Below the pieces are notes generated by a model that was not told the origin of the DNA, did no database searches, and saw only the letters and a list, made by a program, of their open reading frames with translations. From positions 1 to 32,947 of the forward strand of contig CAYWNA010000145.1 of the NCBI GenBank assembly GCA_964459305.1: a stretch of DNA of 32,947 bases, given 5' to 3'. How positions within the stretch are numbered: position 1 is the first letter of the stretch; every line of letters starts with the position of its first letter. Both the position numbers and the translations under genes were made by a program. Positions 31,289 to 32,947 of the stretch are shown here, piece after piece. Source of the stretch: CAYWNA01 sp964459305 (GTDB lineage: Bacteria; Planctomycetota; Planctomycetia; Pirellulales; Pirellulaceae).

Positions 31289-32316
31289 AACAACACCTCA
31301 ATACCCTGTTCGTCACCACCCAGGGCGCGTACCTGCGCAAAGACGGCGAAGCGGTGGCTGTACGCATCGACGGCAAGATCCGGCTGCGCGTGCCGTTGAA
31401 CAACCTAGGCTCGATCGCCTGTTTCGGCAGCATTACGTGCAGCCCTTACCTGCTGGGTGCTTGTGCCCAACGTGGCATCGGCGTGTCGCTGCTGACCGAA
31501 AACGGGCGTTTCCTGGCCGCCGTCAACGGCTTCACGCCCGGTAACGTCCTGCTGCGCCGCGAACAGTACCGTCGGGCCGACGATCTGTTGCGTTCCGCAG
31601 ACATCGCGCGTTCCTGCGTAATCGGCAAGCTGGCCAACTACCGCACCACGCTCCGTCGCGCCGCAAGAGAACGCGACCAGCAGGAAACACGGGACGCGTT
31701 GACCCGAGCCGCGAATCGCATCGATATGACCTTGAGAACACTCGAAGCACAGGTGGGATTGGACGCCGTGCGCGGTGTGGAAGGCGAATCCAGTTCGACC
31801 TACTTCAGTGCGTTCAACCATCTGATCACCTCGCAGAAGACCGAGTTTCGTTTCACCAACCGAAGTCGTCGTCCACCGCTGGATCCGATCAATGCCATGC
31901 TCTCATTCTTGTACACGGTGCTGGCACACGATGCACGCTCGGCCTGCGAGGCGGCGGGGCTGGATGCCGCGGTCGGTTTTCTACATCGCGATCGTCCCGG
32001 CCGTCCGAGCCTGGCCTTGGATCTGATGGAGGAACTCCGGCCCGTGCTGGCCGATCGCGTGGTATTGACGTTGATCAACCGTCAGCAAGTCAAACCGTCG
32101 GGCTTCACGACCGAACCAACCGGCGGAGTACGCATGGACGATGCCACGCGCAAGACCGTGATATCGACGTACCAGAAGCGAAAGCAGGAACAGATCACAC
32201 ACACGTTCCTGGGCGAAAAGATGACGCTGGGCTTGGTTGTTCACATCCAGGCTCGACTGCTTGCTCGCCATCTGCGCGGCGATTTGGACGCGTACCCGCC
32301 CTTTGTGTGGAAGTAA
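31285..32316 (+). CDS. cas1: CRISPR integrase Cas1 (type I-C)
   Basis: The 343-residue protein contains the N-terminal beta-domain (MKQHLNTLFVTTQGAYLRKD) and the helical catalytic domain. The metal ligands are E166 in RGVEGESSSTYF, H234 in VGFLHRDRPGRPSLALDLME and E249 in DLMEELRP. 'YTVLAHDARSACEAAGLD' and 'VKPSGFTTEPTGGVRMDD' are typical of the I-C group. It joins new spacers at the leader end of the array with Cas2. The start overlaps the 33-codon frame by ATGA. Cas2 starts 11 nt after its stop. All catalytic residues are present, so it should be active. Confidence 0.97.
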   Translation: MKQHLNTLFVTTQGAYLRKDGEAVAVRIDGKIRLRVPLNNLGSIACFGSITCSPYLLGACAQRGIGVSLLTENGRFLAAVNGFTPGNVLLRREQYRRADDLLRSADIARSCVIGKLANYRTTLRRAARERDQQETRDALTRAANRIDMTLRTLEAQVGLDAVRGVEGESSSTYFSAFNHLITSQKTEFRFTNRSRRPPLDPINAMLSFLYTVLAHDARSACEAAGLDAAVGFLHRDRPGRPSLALDLMEELRPVLADRVVLTLINRQQVKPSGFTTEPTGGVRMDDATRKTVISTYQKRKQEQITHTFLGEKMTLGLVVHIQARLLARHLRGDLDAYPPFVWK

Positions 32317-32327
32317 AGGAAACGGCG

Positions 32328-32618
32328 ATGATGGTACTGGTAACCTACGATGTAGCGACCGCCAAACCCGAAGGACGGCGACGCCTGGCACGAGTGGCCA
32401 AGACCTGTCTCGATTATGGTCAGCGAGTTCAGTATTCGGTCTTCGAGTGCTCGGTGACGCCGGAGCAATGGGCTCAGTTGCGCCATGAGTTGACCGAGTT
32501 GATCGAGAAGCAGGAGGATAGCTTACGGTTCTACATGTTGGGCAAGAACTGGCGGCGTCGCGTTGAGCACATCGGCGCCAAGCCCGTGCTGGATCTCGAC
32601 GAACCGCTGATCATCTGA
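32328..32618 (+). CDS. cas2: CRISPR adaptation protein Cas2 (type I-C)
   Basis: The 96-residue protein starts MMVLVTYDV with the conserved Asp at residue 8. It continues 'GRRRLARVAKTCLDYGQRVQ', 'YSVFECSVTPEQW' and 'DSLRFYMLGKNWRRRVEHIG', a ferredoxin-like fold of normal length. It forms the centre of the Cas1-Cas2 integration complex. The start at 32328 has AAAGGA about 8 nt upstream; a few earlier codons are open within the end of cas1. It is the last cas gene; the leader and array follow. Confidence 0.97.
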   Translation: MMVLVTYDVATAKPEGRRRLARVAKTCLDYGQRVQYSVFECSVTPEQWAQLRHELTELIEKQEDSLRFYMLGKNWRRRVEHIGAKPVLDLDEPLII

Positions 32619-32831
32619 CGCTTGGCCCGCCTTTCGACATTCTAAGAGACGATCGCGAACCTGTTGCGATCACGGATCCTCCGGCACATCCGCGACTGCT
32701 GTAAACAGTTGATAGGTTGTCAGTTACAGCACGACCCAATGTAGCCTTACCCTCAGAATGACGATCTAGCCCCGGAGGTTCGCGAATCATGCCTCTTTAC
32801 TGCAAGCCACGTCAAGACTTACACTGCAACT
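32619..32831 (+). promoter_or_regulatory. CRISPR leader
   Basis: The 213 nt between cas2 and the first repeat contain no gene and form the leader in which the array promoter and integration signals should lie. A perfect 9-bp inverted pair is visible: CGCGAACCT at 32654-32662 and AGGTTCGCG at 32776-32784. A CTGTAAACAG palindrome stands at 32699-32708. No strong -10 box was identified near the repeat. Confidence 0.7.
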
Positions 32832-32947
32832 GTCGCCCGCTTCACGCGGGCGTGGATTGAAACATGATTCCGAGCCCGTTTGTTCCGTCTGATTTCCAGT
32901 CGCCCGCTTCACGCGGGCGTGGATTGAAACGAGTATTTGCTTGCCGT
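32832..32947 (+). CRISPR. type I-C CRISPR array, leader end (two repeats, continues past the window)
   Basis: Two identical 32-nt repeats lie at 32832-32863 and 32899-32930. They begin GTCGCCCGCTTCACGCGGGC and end GTGGATTGAAAC. CGCCCGC pairs with GCGGGCG around a TTCAC loop, the type I-C hairpin cut by Cas5c, leaving the ATTGAAAC-type 5' handle. The complete spacer at 32864-32898 is 35 nt, normal for I-C. A second spacer starts at 32931 and is cut by the window end. The orientation matches the cas genes, with the newest spacers nearest cas2. Confidence 0.97.

Noticed and set aside
32699..32708. CTGTAAACAG palindrome in the leader as a degenerate extra CRISPR repeat or operator
   Set aside because: It does not resemble the repeat, and a single 10-bp palindrome is too weak to call an operator.

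Overview
The window most likely comes from a member of the Planctomycetota. Family content, not a database match, points there: a DUF1549/DUF1553 protein beside a DUF1501 protein with a Tat-type leader, a PPC-domain secreted protein, a Tat-exported Gfo/Idh/MocA oxidoreductase, a PmoA-like (DUF6807) protein, an ECF sigma/anti-sigma pair with a secreted coiled-coil partner, a stub resembling the N-terminus of planctomycetal Ser/Thr kinases, and dispersed intergenic palindromes. Most genes are GC-rich and are read from the minus strand up to about 23.3 kb.

Region 1 (0.2-6.0 kb, minus strand) is a planctomycete exported-protein cluster: DUF1549/DUF1553, then DUF1501, then a two-PPC-domain protein. 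Region 2 (6.4-8.7 kb, minus) holds a small charged helical protein and a tightly packed trio of ECF sigma factor, membrane anti-sigma-like protein and secreted coiled-coil protein. Region 3 (8.9-16.2 kb, minus) is a secreted or catabolic cassette: a large secreted protein with a glycosidase-like look, a PmoA-like protein, a secreted propeller-like protein and an amidohydrolase with a complete metal-site pattern.

Region 4 (16.2-18.9 kb, plus) starts with two gene relics, a formylglycine-generating-enzyme-type (SUMF1) C-terminus and a 32-residue kinase N-terminal stub. They are followed by a probable phosphatidylcholine synthase and a secreted right-handed beta-helix protein. Region 5 (18.9-23.3 kb, minus) has a YeiH-family transporter with a long N-terminal extension, a small membrane protein, a Gfo/Idh/MocA oxidoreductase and a solitary HicB-like antitoxin.

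Region 6 (23.9-32.9 kb, plus) is a complete type I-C CRISPR-Cas locus in canonical order: cas3, cas5c, cas8c, cas7c, cas4, cas1, cas2, leader and the first two repeats of an array that continues past the window. Cas3 is the nuclease-helicase, Cas5c/Cas8c/Cas7c form Cascade, with Cas5c as the crRNA endonuclease, and Cas4/Cas1/Cas2 acquire spacers. The oddest signals are here. Just upstream of cas3 sits a preserved N-terminus of a second, different Cas5-like protein with its own ribosome binding site and a plausible promoter. A 35-codon frame lies between it and cas3, a 33-codon frame lies between cas4 and cas1, and GC content drops in the first half of cas8c. No fully new system was proved. The relic Cas5 start and the small coupled frames are the best leads.
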